Shown here: positions 1 through 12,137 of the stretch, in pieces
How positions within the stretch are numbered: position 1 is the first letter of the stretch
Layout: each line of letters starts with the position of its first letter
Assembly: GCA_039621445.1 (NCBI GenBank)
Contig: CP154955.1
Span: forward strand, 15,126,465 to 15,190,464
Length of the DNA stretch: 64,000 nt
Reading direction: 5' to 3'
From: Euglena gracilis
Taxonomy: Eukaryota; Euglenida; Euglenophyceae; Euglenales
Notes under the pieces: model-generated
Seen by the model: the letters and a program-made list of their open reading frames with translations, nothing else
Told to the model about the DNA's origin: nothing
Database searches by the model: none
Program-made: the position numbers and the translations under genes

Positions 1-240
1 TATCAATGTCATCTGCAGCAAAAATCCTTAAAAAAAGAACAAAGCACAACCACAATTTAGATATTTTTTCACCACTTCTCAAACAGTGCTGAAAAAAAAC
101 TGAAACAGTGCTGGAAAACACTGAAATATTTCAGTGTAAAGCATTTTCAGCAGGGGGGGGGACTGAGGATCTGAGGATCTGGGGATCTGTGCGGAAGAAA
201 CAGCCTGAATGGAACAATTTATACAATACAATGCAAATGC

Positions 241-716
<476 letters not shown>

Positions 717-784
717 TTGATAGTTGAAGTGAGCAAAATGAGCGAGGCAGATACCCGCAGTCATGGACCATGGACAAGGTGCAG

Positions 785-985
785 ATGAAGACAGACGCAG
801 GCACTACCGTGGCCTTAAAACACCGGCCAGCACCCACACACCTCGGCCAGAGGGGAGCGGGGGCCCCTGCGACAGAGTCGCTGTGCTGGATACTCCGTGG
901 GGATGGGGCTGGGTGGCGGCGGCGGCGTCGACAGGCGGAGAATCGGGAGCAGGACGGCAGATCCCCCGGCATCGAACGACGGGAT
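785..985 (-). CDS. candidate GC-rich exon
   Basis: An island with minus frames such as PGDLPSCSRFSACRRRRRHP and SIQHSDSVAGAPAPLWP. It could be a far 3' exon of the minus-strand zinc-finger locus or an unrelated gene. Composition only. Confidence 0.18.
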
Positions 986-999
986 GCGGAGGGAGGGTT

Positions 1000-2690
1000 A
1001 TGGGAGCCCTTGAGGGGAGGGGGGAACCCTCCCTCCAACACGGAGGGGGTTCAGTCCTCCCTTCCTATCGAGTATTTCAACTCATCGCTTCCTTCTTGCG
1101 TCTCAATCATATTGTCACTTAACACCTGCGTGACCCTCCTCCCCCGCCCCGGGGTGCCCATGGGTGAGGTTTTTGCCCCGCCAAAGGCTGGGTTGGAAAT
1201 TCTTTTTACCATTTTCGGCCGATTTTGGCTGGATTGGTTATACTGGCGAACCCCCTCAGTTAGTGGCCCATGTCAGAGAAATGCGCCATTCACACAGGGG
1301 GTGTTGACCCAGAGGGTCCATTTCAGGGGCTGCAAAATTGGGGCTGGCTGGGAAAAGGTTGCATCACCAGCCAAATTTCTTCCTGGAAAAAATTGGCCGA
1401 AAAGGGTCGTAGGTCGGGTCATGGGGGGTCACGGGGGGGGGGACACGGGGAGACACCCCCTGATGAACTTAGTCGGCCTTCGGCCTCCTCTGGGGGGGGG
1501 GGGGCTGCAGGCCCCCCGGACCCCCCCCACCCAAGATAACAAGATCCTTTGTGTGTGCAAGGCAAGGATGGAGAAGGGTGAACGTAACCAAATCCCTATC
1601 CCTAATCATAACTGTATCCCTGACCCTACCCTCACCCCTTATTTGGCTAATGGCGGGGCTCCTTCAGACCCCCAATTAGCGGGGCAATTTGGGGGGGATA
1701 CCTTGACCAATTAGGCTGACCCCCCCCCAACTGGCTAATGGACCGTCCTTTGGGACCCCCATTTACCCCCAAAGGACCCCCCAAATGCTCAAATAAGGGG
1801 GGTCAAATAAGGGGGGGGTCAGGAATTTGGCTTTGAGAGAGGATAAAAAATTCTCGGCGCCTTCGGCGCATGAAAAAAAAAATACCCGGACCCAAATGCT
1901 CAATTAAGGGGGCTGGCTGCCCTTCCCAGAGGGATCTGTTTGCCTCTCCCTTCGATGATGACATTGGGGCCAGGGGTTTTCTTATGGACCCAAGGAGGGC
2001 AGGTCTGGGAGGCCCACGTGCCGCTCCATGATTGCATGTTTGGGGGCTCCACCAGCACCCCCACACGCTTCCATTTGAGACGTCCCCCCCCACCAGTTGG
2101 TGCGGTGACTGTGGGGCCACAAAAATAGACCCAATCCGAGTTAAAACCCCATTTGCCATCATCATTGCCGCCTCCTGAAACACTGATTCCAGGTTGGGCG
2201 ACAGATGCAGCTCAAATCTCCTCAAATCCCAAAATTTCACAAGCCGTTTTCCAGAAATGTCCAGCTCTTTGCTCCAAGAATCGTCCGCTCGACCCTGACC
2301 CGACCCCTGTGACGTGGGACCCCTCCCCCAAGGGGAGGCGTGGCCTGGACCTACGCACCCCCCCCCGTCCAGGGGAGGGTCTTCTGCGCTAAACAGAAGC
2401 CTGGGGTCCATCTGGCCGGCTAGAAAAAGGTGCTGGCCGGACCCCCCCCTGAGGGATGGGCGGAACCACGGGGGGGGGGGATAGATATGAAGCCCTTCGG
2501 TTTGAGCTAGGTGGGGGGGGGGGGGGGGGTGGGGGGGGGGGGCCAGACCCCCACCCCTCCTTGGCAGCTTCCAAAAGCAGCGAAATATTTTCTTCCGGCG
2601 CTGTGTTCAGAAAATAAGCATTTTTAGACGTTTTTTCAACAAAATGTCAGCGGCTTTTGGCTAACTTTGGCCTGGTATTCGGGCCGTCAG
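1000..2690. other. non-coding stretch with G/C runs
   Basis: No supported gene. Many 7-14-base G or C runs, a CCCTAACCC-like degenerate stretch near 1590-1640, and GGCCGGACC motifs typical of the window's inverted-repeat elements. Confidence 0.6.
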
Positions 2691-2699
2691 TTTCCAGGT

Positions 2700-2840
2700 T
2701 TCCAGAATTAGGATGGGGGTGGGGGCGGACCCCGCCGAGTCCTGGGCGTGGGCCATCGGACCCGAAGGCGAGCCCTTGCGTGACACGCCGGGGATGCCGG
2801 AGGTGGCTGGGCCGAGGTTAGGGGCAACAGACAACCAAGG
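2700..2840 (-). CDS. candidate GC-rich exon
   Basis: A minus frame reads PNLGPATSGIPGVSRKGSPS and GPMAHAQDSAGSAP. Composition resembles the Pro/Ser/Ala-rich exons further right. No splice sites assigned. Confidence 0.2.
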
Positions 2841-2929
2841 GGCCACCCAGCTCGATGGGGGCAGGGGATGGCCCGGACCCCCGCCGGCCAAATGGCACCC
2901 ACCATGAGTCACAGCAATGCCACCCAGCA

Positions 2930-4035
2930 CCTCACCGCGCCGTGACAGTCAGAGAACCAGTGGTGTTTTTGGGACCCTAGGGTCGGCCCCCATCCACCCT
3001 CCCTGGGGGGACCTTGGGGGTCCAACAAACCTTCGGCACTGGTCGGACCAGGACCCACCCCAATGGTCATCAATTTTTAAAAAAAAACCATCGCGACCTG
3101 GTGAATGAACTGGGTTGTGTGCAGAACATCGATTCACAGCACACACACTCGCCGTGCCATGCCACACTTAATCACTGCCAACATGACCATAAGGTCATCC
3201 ATACATTAGAATGACACTAAATCAAACCACAAAGCACTGAGGGTTTTTTCTGTGTTGAATATCTTTAATATAGCTGCCAAATCATTAGTAGCTTGGGGGT
3301 GGGGGGTTCCAGAGACTTGTTAGCAGGATGGCCCAAATCCGAACTCTTCAGTGTTCCTGTGCTCCTTGCTGGGGATAAACCTGACATATGTCAATTCTGG
3401 GGGGAAAGCTTTGTGCTTAACGGTTAAGCTGAGGTTTAGGGTTAGAGCTTTGGGAACTTGGCCTCGTTTTACACCAAACTATGCATAGGCAAGGCCTAAA
3501 GATGCCAATATTTTGGGTCCATTTTGAGACAGATTTTTCCGAAATGGCTCAACTCTAACACTAACCGATTCCTCAGAATAACCCCAAACCCCAACCCCAA
3601 TTCCTCCTAAAATAACAGATATCACCGTCCTCCCCCCCCCTTCAAGTGAGCTAAAGAAAACGGATCTTCACTTTCCTTCCATCCCTCGTTCACTCTTTTT
3701 CCCTCGGGGAGACAATAATTTAAAACTTCATAAACCTCTCTTCGCAGTTCTTGTTCCATTTCTGTCTGTGAATCCTTTTTGAGATTTAAACAATCAATCA
3801 CAGAAAACATGCGAAAGGCGTTTTCATTGGTGTTACTCAAAGTGTGTGGGTGCGTGGGTCCAGCAGGAACTCCAGGTTTGACACTTTCTCAATTTGAAGT
3901 TTATGATCAGGGTGATTGGTTGGAGAATAGGATTCAAATTAGCAGGAGTAATGTCAGGGTTGCAGTTCCACTTGAATACGCCTTATCCCAAAAATTGGCC
4001 AAAATTCTTGGACAAATTTTGGACTACCTTGGCGA

Positions 4036-4038
<3 letters not shown>
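2930..4038. other. non-coding, AT-balanced stretch
   Basis: I see no exon, RNA gene or clear repeat here. Confidence 0.5.
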
Positions 4039-4089
<51 letters not shown>

Positions 4090-4134
4090 TATTATATATA
4101 TATATATTATATATATATATATATTATATATATC

Positions 4135-4166
<32 letters not shown>

Positions 4167-4298
4167 TATATATGTATATATGTATATATACATATATATA
4201 ATATATATATACATATATACATATATACATATATATGTATGTATGTGCATATATATATGTACGTATATACGTATATGTATATATATATATATATATCC
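4039..4298. repeat. TA/TATG microsatellite
   Basis: A near-pure AT array with GTATATG interruptions. Confidence 0.97.
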
Positions 4299-4385
4299 CG
4301 AACCCTAACCCTGACCCAGGATCAGGGTTAGGGTTAGGGTTAGGGATAGGGTTAGGGTTAGGGTTAGGGTTAGGGTTAGGATTTG
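4299..4385. repeat. interstitial telomere-like repeat, head-to-head
   Basis: CCCTAACCCTGA meets an array of nine or more TTAGGG units, facing away from a short CCCAGGATC spacer. One unit is TTAGGGA. It follows directly on the TA array at 4039-4298. Confidence 0.85.
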
Positions 4386-4860
4386 GTGGCCATCGTGGGG
4401 TGAACTGTAGGACCCCCCGGGGAGGTCTTAAAATTCTCACCTGCCATATATATTTAAACTTTATATATAAACTTTCCCAGGCGGTCCCCACTCCCACCCA
4501 GGGGGGCAAGGGACACCCCCGGGGGTCCCTTGCCCCGACCCTAACCCCGAAAAAAGGAGCTGTCTGAAAGCATTTCCCAGAAAAGAATTTTCTCCACAGT
4601 GGCCTGAAACGATCACAAATTGCTGAAAAATATTTTTATTCAGTGACAACAAAAAGTGGCCAGAAGCAGTCAAAGGTGGCCAAAAGGTGGCCAAAACCAG
4701 TCAAAACGCGTAAAAGCCTAAAAGCCGCCAAAAGTGGCCAAAAATGGCCAAACGTGGGCAAAAGTTGCCAAAGGAGCAAAAAAACAGCAGCCATAACTGG
4801 CCAAAAAGTGGCTGAAACAGTTGCTATGGTCGTGGTATGCCCATTTTTTATTGGCTGATT

Positions 4861-5140
4861 GGCATATGCCAGGCTTCTTTTTAAGACCCCCAGGGGGGGG
4901 TCCCCCACCCACCCAGGGTGACGCGGGACCCCCCGGTGGGGGGTCCCCCCCAAAAATCGGGCCCGTTAAAGGCAATTTCCAAAAATTTTCGGCCCTTCGC
5001 GCCGAAAAGGTATACCCAGCGCCTCCGGCGCGGGACCCCCCCCCCCCCAGGGGGGGTCCGGCCCGGACCCACCCACCCACCCCCCCTCCCCCTGGGGGGG
5101 GGGGAGGTCTGCTGACTTAAAAAGAAGCCTGCCGTATGCC
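4861..5140. mobile_element. inverted-repeat family P1, copy a
   Basis: Ends GGCATATGCCAGGCTTCTTT...AAG and its inverted partner CTTAAAAAGAAGCCTGCCGT...GCC match at 22 of 25 positions. The interior has C/G runs, GGACCCACCCACC and a hairpin of the type TTTTCGGCCCTTCGCGCCGAAAA followed by GTATACCCA. No clear target duplication. Confidence 0.75.
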
Positions 5141-6680
5141 CCACGTTCTACCAACCGTTGGCCAACCAGGGCTGACCAGGGCTGACTGTGGCTGGCAACA
5201 GGCGACAAGAACACCAAAATGGAAAGATAGGAGCCTGCTGCTGGAGCTGGGTTCCGCTGTGAAGTGCCCCACTTTTTAAGCTTCTTCGTCTACTTTTGCT
5301 CGCTTTGGCCAGAACTCACCAATTCTGGCTACTTATGAATGCCATTCTGGCACTTCTGGATGCCCTTGGCAGCTTTTGATTGCCTCTAACTGCTTTCGGG
5401 CCACTTTCCGAGCCCCCGTTGTCTGCCCACCTGAAAAACGCCCCAATTTCGTCCAAATTTTCCGATTTTGCCTGAAAAAAAAATCCCAGGAAATTTGTGG
5501 GTTCCAGGGTGTTCCGAAATAGTTCTGGAATTATTCCACCTGCCGATGCCTTACGGGCTCCCGTGAACGTTTGGGGGCCAAAAAAAAGGTTGCGCGGCGA
5601 AGGAGGTTCACGGTTATCTGTAAACATTCAAAAACAGAAGTTAATGGAGAACCGTGAACGTGAAGTGGTTTGCGGTTTCCTGTAGACTTGTGCTGCACCC
5701 CTCTTGTTTATGAATGGGACCCGAACCTTGTCCCCAACCCCTAGAGTTGGGCTGATGGCCTTTTTGGCCAGCCTCCAACACATATGCCCAATGCAGCAGC
5801 TGAACACGTTCGCAGGTTTCCGTAAACTTGCTTTTTAAAATTATTTGGTGTGGGCAGTGTATCCCTTCTTGCTATGGTCCCTATGTTCTGTTGGAACAGA
5901 GCTGGAACGGGCCATGGTTTGCCCATATCGGTGTGGTGTTGGTGCCAAGCTGTGGAGATGTTCCCAACAAACACTGGCTGGGGTAGCTTCTGGTGTGTTG
6001 ATCCCCCCCACATCAAAATGCAGTTGTGACTTGAAAACACCTTCATGGGTTTCCGTAAACTGAAAGCCCCACAGATTGGAGAATGGAGTCAACTCTGGGG
6101 CCAGAAACCTTGTTACTGTTGATGTGCCCAGTTGCCACAGACTGGCTTAAGTCACCACAGCACACTTTGGCCTGGGTATCGAGTGCCCTCCCTTCCCCCA
6201 ACCCTTTTGAAAGCCACACCCAGTTTCAAGGGCTCACTCCAGAGGATGTCACGTGATGCCTCCCCCCTTGCTGGGTCACAACAGCTCCATTCTGACAATG
6301 AGATACCCCCCAACCTTTGTTGTCAAAGGCGATTTCCCTCAGTGCAAATAAATGCCCTAAGAAACACACACCGCAGAAATGAAATTGAAAAGCTCTGCAA
6401 AAGAGGCTGAATTACACTGAACCTGAAACGGTGGATCGTAGCATACGTTTTCAGAAATCCATTCGCTGTTGTTTGCTGCAATCAGGAAAAAAATCTGCCG
6501 AAAAAAAGGGCAACTGGAAATCATCAGAGCGAACACCATTCAGAGCATCCGCCTCCCAGGGTTGTCACAGACAACTCCAAAAAAAATCAGAATTACATTT
6601 GATTGCTTTTCAAGGGGTCTAAAAAATCACCTTTTTTGCAGCATCCTCGCCAACACGTTACAAAAGATATCTGGTCCTTT

Positions 6681-6962
6681 TCATGGGGAGTTTCTTTTGA
6701 TCACTGTCAAATGATCCTTGGATGGGGGAAAATCGGCCTTTTTCAGGAACCACTTCTCTTCCATCTTATCGATCACCGCCCACCATGGGAGATCGAAGGA
6801 GAGGCACGAGACACTTGCCTCCACAAGTTCCAAAAATGCAATGAACATAACTTCCTTCCAGAGCTTCATACGCTTCCCTGAAGTTCGGTTGAATGACCAC
6901 CTCGTAGTTTGCCCCTGCACTTCCAGGCCCCAGGCAACAATGGAGACCATCTGTGTCATCAC
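6681..6962 (-). CDS. possible coding remnant
   Basis: A 93-codon non-repetitive minus frame: GLEVQGQTTRWSFNRTSGKR, MKLWKEVMFIAFLELVEASV and WAVIDKMEEKWFLKKADFPP. Protein-like composition unlike the surrounding palindrome-rich DNA, so perhaps a decayed gene or transposon ORF. The antisense strand is also open. No homology recognised. Confidence 0.25.
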   Translation of the reverse strand: MMTQMVSIVAWGLEVQGQTTRWSFNRTSGKRMKLWKEVMFIAFLELVEASVSCLSFDLPWWAVIDKMEEKWFLKKADFPPSKDHLTVIKRNSP

Positions 6963-7846
6963 AAGTGCAAAAACACTGATATCCAGATGTTTACGGTTTC
7001 ATGTAACACTTTCTTCAACCCAGCATTGTTTTCCGTTTTATGTAAACAATCACTTTGTGTATTGTTTACGGTTAACCGTAAAGGAGGGGAACCTTTGCTA
7101 TCCTGGTCAAGCAGGCTGGTGGGGGGAGATCTGATGGGATGCACCCTCCCACTCCACAAGTCCTGAACACAGCAGACAATTTGGTTCTTATTGGGAGAGC
7201 CCAAAATAGGTTGCATCAATGGATTGGCATGGTGCCGCTGAGCAGTGATCCACAGAGTGGGTGGTGAGTCGGAACACTCTCACCAAAAACACGTTCCTGA
7301 CTGAATGTGCCCTTCCCCCTCTGGGAGACCCCCCATCTGGCAGTTTAGGTGGACTCGGAAAGTGTGTTTCAAAACAGCTTGGGGCCTGGTGAGAAAAATA
7401 CAGGGCATTCTGGTGTCTGTTATTGACTCTCCTCCCAGGAGCTGAGTTGTGGAAATGACATAAACTCCTCCTGGGCACCCTCACAGCAACGGTATCCCCC
7501 CCTTCAGCTGTGGGAACTCTACCGCTCCTGTGCAATGCCCTACCAGTCCGGGAGGCAAGGAGAGAGCACCTGGGGGGTGTCCAGCTGCTTGGCAGCTGTC
7601 AGGGGAACCATGAATGAGAGCCCCCCACCCCCTCGTTAGCCCGGCACATTTTCATGCTTCAAACAACGTTCACGGAAAACCGTAAACATCATTGACTTCA
7701 CGGTTTCCCGTAAACCTTCTCTTCGCAAGTTATACACTCACACCCTGCCCAGGAGAAGCAAGGGTCTCACTGTTGCCAAAGGGGCTCAAAAAGGCCAAAA
7801 CAAGAAAACGGTGTTTACGGGTTCTGCAGGCATTTGGCCTGGCAAC

Positions 7847-8021
7847 GCTGTTCAGGAATTATCGGGCCTTTTTGGGGCCAAACACAAACTTTCGGAAACA
7901 GCTCTTGCTGGGGGGTGCCAATCGATTTCGGGCGGGCACCAAAAAAAAAGAAAATTCTCGAGGAAAAAAATGTGGACAACAGCGGAATCGACACAAAAGG
8001 GCCAATAATTCCTGATACAGC
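7847..8021. repeat. foldback element about 175 bp
   Basis: Ends GCTGTTCAGGAATTATCGGG and the inverted CCAATAATTCCTGATACAGC match over about 24 of 27 positions. This is MITE-like in size. It lies within the GTTTACGG cluster. Confidence 0.68.
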
Positions 8022-8145
8022 AGAAAGCCTAAAGCGCCCAAAACGGGTCAAAGGGATCGTTTTTATCGAGATGGCAACCAACCCAGAAATTTCCCCGGAA
8101 ATTTTGGAGCAAAAGTTTACGAGTACCCGTGAACTTTCCGTGAAA

Positions 8146-9080
8146 AAAAAAACGGCGAAAATTGGGCAGACAACGAGGGCTAGGACTTTTGACCGATTGT
8201 GTGTCACTGTCTTTTTTGGTCACCATTTTTCCCACTTTAGGTCACTTTGGTCCACGTTTGGCCACCGTTGGCCATATTCTTCTTCCCCTCTTGACTGGCA
8301 TCTTCCTTGCCTTCTTCAGCAACGCCATGGCAAAAATGCAAAAATGCCAGAGTATATGCCGAGTAAGACTTCCAGCTTCTCTAACACTGCCGTCCCCAGA
8401 GTTGCAGATCCCCCGGTATCGGCTTTGGGAAGCCATGAACTTTTTTGTCAGCCAAAACATAGTCGGCAGAGGGAATGCGTAGTCGGCCCTGGTCGGTCCT
8501 GATCGGCTGCAGGCACCTGCCCGGCAGGGGTGCTTCCCAATTCAACGGACGGGTCACCAAAGTGGATACTGAATCGTGGGGAGGTCTGTTCTGGGCCCAG
8601 GGCTCATGAGCACCCGTTCAGGACCCCCCTCCCCAGGCTCCCCTCCAGAGCCCGCCCCCCCCCCCCGCCGCAGTGGGTCCTACAAGTTAAAAAGAAGCCT
8701 GGCGCCCACCCACTTCCTTTGGAAAACCACCTTCCCAAAAATCGGCCAAAAACTTTTTGTGGCCAGACTGACCCCCAGGTGTACACCCTGGGGATTCCAG
8801 CAGCTCAAACATATCACCCACTCTCAAAAACTAACTGGGGGGGGTCAGCATCAATGGTCAAATCAATTCTACCGTTGGGTCCCACACGGTACAAATTTGA
8901 CCCCTCACCGCAAAATAAATAATGGGCTTCATACTGTTTGTCCACCAAGTGTTCTTGTACACAGTGGACAAGAATTTGGGAAAAGATGATAGGTTTATTC
9001 CAAAAACCCCATCAGTGGCGGTGGTAGGCGGCAGGTCGACGTCCCAACCCCTCCCATTTTTCCCGTGGCGCTGGTGTTTA
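8146..9080. other. non-coding stretch
   Basis: GGCCACTTTGG-type motifs near 8230-8280 and one arm (TTAAAAAGAAGCCTGGC, 8688-8705) of the 4861-type inverted repeat without its partner. Confidence 0.5.
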
Positions 9081-9310
9081 GTTTTCCCTCAGCCACAGTG
9101 GCGTGAGGGCACGTGCACAGCCGGTGAAGCCACCACGCCCGGGTGGCCGGCCGGCCCCCTGGGTGAGACATCCCGCCCAGCACTGGCCAAGGCCATCGGT
9201 TGGAGGGGGTCGAAGGAGGGCTGGGGAGGCTGCACGTGCCAGGGGGGCGGCGGCAGCCGGCGTCTCGGTCCCCCGTTTCCACCGGTGCCCGCTGTGAATG
9301 CCCCGCGGCC
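9080..9310 (-). CDS. candidate GC-rich exon
   Basis: A GC island open in all three minus frames (for example GTETPAAAAPLARAASPALL and FDPLQPMALASAGRDVS). Its exon nature is suggested by base composition only. Confidence 0.22.
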
Positions 9311-9562
9311 GGCAGCCAATCACGTGTGCAAACCCCATCCCGGGGAGGGACTTTGGGGGATCAAACAGTGAACGGAGAGCTCGGAGAGAGGACCCTGCGA
9401 GGTATCAAAAAAAAAAACACCCGAAGGGCCCAAAAGGTCGATTTCCCAGTCACAAGTTAGTCCGTGCGATCAACTTGGAAAACACTTTGACGGCATCTCC
9501 GTACTTCAGACTTGCGATGAGGCAACCAAAGAAAATCAAAGAAAATCATCAAAGGAAAAAAA

Positions 9563-9640
9563 CCGTCTCCGCCGGGGTTTGAACCCCCGCCTGAACGACA
9601 GGCGCGCCTCGCACCATATCGCCTGGCACGTGCGAGGTCA
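9563..9640 (-). tRNA. degenerate tRNA-like (Pol III) sequence, probable pseudogene
   Basis: On the minus strand a box-B-like GGTTCAAACCC and a box-A-like GGCGATATGGTGCGAGG are followed by a T7 run (9554-9562), as in a Pol III unit. A 5-bp anticodon-like stem CGCCT/AGGCG encloses loop GTCGTTC (CGT, Thr-like). The T stem has two mismatches and no acceptor stem pairs, so this is not a functional tRNA; it could be a tRNA pseudogene or a SINE head. Confidence 0.3.
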
Positions 9641-10179
9641 TGCGGGCTCCGCTCCAAGTTTTCTTCAAGAAGACTTTCCGGAAGCACTTCCGTCAGCTCC
9701 ATCGCTCCCCCGACACACTGGAAAGGAAACCCCTCCGAGGGGGCCGGCTGGGAGACACACCTCCGGCAGGCAGTGCGAGGGGCAGGGGCGGGGCAAAGGT
9801 GGGTTCAGGCTTCTGCGTAAAGACCCCCCCCCCCTGGGGTCCACTGGCTAGCCATTTTACTGACCAGGAGAAAGAAGCCATTGGCTAAACCCCCCTCCGG
9901 GGGAATCCAGGGCCTGGCAGAAAAAAAAATTCCTCCAGTGCGGCGCACCGAGGTGGAATTTCTGTGTGTTTTTGGGGGCTAACGTTGCACCATACAATCC
10001 CAAAAGTGGACGAGAATGGGCGTTTCTGGCCATTTTGTGGGGTCGAAAATAATTCCAGTGCTTTGCGCAGGTCATTTGGAAAAACATTCCTAGCTGGACC
10101 CGGGGGGGGGATCCCCCAGTAAGTCAGTTGACCCCCCCCCGGTGGGGGGGGCACTGTGAACCATTGAGCAGAAGCCTGG

Positions 10180-10270
10180 GTGGGCAGCATAGAGGGCGGG
10201 AGGCGGAAGAGCTGATTTAGGGCGGACGAGTCGACGGGGACGGGGGGCAACACCGAGGGCAGGTGTGGGG
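10180..10270 (-). CDS. candidate exon LPSVLPPVPVDSSALNQLF
   Basis: The minus frame reads HLPSVLPPVPVDSSALNQLF and RLPPSMLPTQ, protein-like and Pro/Ser-rich. It lies just downstream (transcript sense) of the TGTTG/TGGTG microsatellite. Borders are approximate. Confidence 0.35.
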
Positions 10271-10384
10271 CAGGGCGGGTGCAGGCGACCCCCCTCCAGG
10301 CACTGAGGCGTGGGGGGCTGTTGAAGGGGGAACGCTGCCGCCCCACAAACCACAGCATCTTGCAGGTTAAATATGTACAATATA

Positions 10385-11000
10385 TAATGTGTGTGTTGTG
10401 TGCGTGTGTCTGTGTGTGTTGTGTGTGCGTGTGTGGGAGGGTGGGTGGGTGGGTGTGGGTGGGTGGGTGTGGGTGGGTGGGTATATTGTGTGTATGTGTG
10501 TGTTGTGAGTGTGTGGGGGGTGGGGGGGTGGGGGGGGTGGGGGGGTGTGCAGGGGGGGGGGGGAGATGGTGGGTGTGCATGTGCGTGTTGTGTGTCTGTG
10601 TGTTGTGTTGTGTTGTGTTGTGTTGTGTTGTGTTGTGTTGTTTTGTGTTGTTTTGTTGTGTGTTGTGTTGTGTTGTGTTGTGTTGTGTTGTGTTGTGTTG
10701 TGTTGTGTTGTGTTGTGTTGTGTTGTGTTGTGTTGTGTTGTGTTGTGTTGTGTTGTGTTGTGTTGTGTTGTGTTGTGTTGTGTTGTGTTGTGTTGTGTTG
10801 TGGTGTGGTGTGGTGTGGTGTGGTGTGGTGTGGTGTGGTGTGGTGTGGTGTGGTGTGGTGTGGTGTGGTGTGGTGTGGTGTGGTGTGGTGTGGTGTGGTG
10901 TGGTGTGGTGTGGTGTGGTGTGGTGTGTTGCGTTGCGTTGCGTTGCGTTGCGTTGCGTTGTGTTGTGTTGTGTTGCGTTGCGTTGTGTTGTGTTGTGTGC
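10385..11000 (+). repeat. TGTG, then TGTTG, then TGGTG, then TGCGT pentanucleotide array
   Basis: Successive homogeneous blocks: TGTGTG/GGGTG (10385-10595), TTGTG (10600-10800), TGGTG (10800-10925), TTGCG (10925-10980). Long 'cysteine-valine' ORFs are artefacts. Confidence 0.97.
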
Positions 11001-11649
11001 ATATCCATTTTGCCACCCCCCACTTTGGGGGTGTCAAAGTGGACCCTTGGCAGCTCAAGGCTTTGAATGACCAAGAATAAACTTTGACATCCCCAGAGGG
11101 GGGTCAAAAAGCACTTGCCACTTGCCATGAAAATGAGTGAATCCAATACAATGCCGATATAAATACCACAAAATGATATATCCCACCCACCCACCCCCCA
11201 AAAAAACTAGCAAAGATAACATACAGGATTCACCACCCACCACCCACCAGTCGGGTGTTGAATCCTCCCCTTAGGCTGTCACCTTGGAGACTCCTCATTC
11301 CGGAGACACTCCTGAGGAGAAGTAGGTGCATACAAAGAAATGCTATTTTGTTTGTGCCAGTTTAGATTTTCCTGCAGGTATTTTTCTCCCCCGAAATATG
11401 GCTGAAAAATTCACCAGACGACACAAAAGAAGGAAAACGCCCAAGAGATCTGTCAGTTTTTCAGAAACCCAAACAAAAACGTGGCCGGAAATATCTCTTT
11501 CGATGATAATTTCCTTGTTATGGCACGGATCAGGGAACCGTGTCAATCTGTATTATTATCCACAGTTATCCGTACTCATCTGTGGTTCCCGAGAGCGTAG
11601 CAACAAATCATCCTCATTTGGATCGGGGCAGTTTCTAGCAGGGATACGA

Positions 11650-11825
11650 CACACATCCGCGCCCCGACGGACTCGGCGGGAAGTGGCCTGGACCAGGCAT
11701 GGAGAGGTCCCCCGCGGAGGAGGAGGCGCCGGTGTGGGCAAAGAGCTCGGCGGGCAGCCGCTGGGTCGGGAAGGCGGCGGCCGGGCTGGGCATGGGCCCA
11801 CACCGCTGTCGGACGATGTGGGCCT
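11650..11825 (-). CDS. candidate GC-rich exon
   Basis: An island with minus frame SPAAAFPTQRLPAELFAHTG followed by ASSSAGDLSMPGPG. The same bases also read as a plus-strand ORF starting MERSPAEEEAPVWAKSS. Strand is therefore not certain; minus is favoured by the neighbours. Confidence 0.3.
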
Positions 11826-11894
11826 CGCGCTTTGTTTACAGACCGGCTGTTATTCAACGGTCTACGTTCTGTGGCAGCCAATATTTGCATGTGT

Positions 11895-11965
11895 GTTTGT
11901 ATTTGTGTGTGTGTGTGTGTGTGCACGCACGCGCGTGTGTGTGCGTGCGTGCGTGCGTGCGTGCA

Positions 11966-12001
<36 letters not shown>

Positions 12002-12005
12002 TGTG

Positions 12006-12050
<45 letters not shown>

Positions 12051-12137
12051 GCGTGCGTGCGTGCATGGGTGGGTGGGTGGGTGCGTGCGTGCGTGCGTGC
12101 GTGCGTGCGCGCGTGTGTGTGTGTTGTGTGCGTGCGT
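11895..12137 (+). repeat. TGCG microsatellite
   Basis: An array of TGCG with TGGG interruptions. Confidence 0.96.

Larger units (their letters stand above)
5540..8145. repeat. cluster of GTTTACGG...CCGTAAAC palindromic motifs
   Basis: About a dozen short inverted motifs: CCGTGAACG (5560), GGTTCACGGTTATC (5608), GTTTCCGTAAAC (5817, 6049), GTTTACGGTTAACCGTAAA (7064-7082), GTTCACGGAAAACCGTAAAC (7669-7688), CACGGTTTCCCGTAAACC (7700) and GTTTACGAGTACCCGTGAAC (8115). Absent elsewhere in the window. Otherwise the interval holds no gene beyond the possible remnant at 6681-6962. Confidence 0.7.

Noticed and set aside
4299-4385. A true chromosome end
   Set aside because: The array is under 100 bp, in head-to-head orientation, and flanked by ordinary sequence on both sides.
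10090-11194. Five ORFs of 185-322 codons
   Set aside because: All are translations of TGTTG/TGGTG pentamers; no non-repetitive protein sequence in them.
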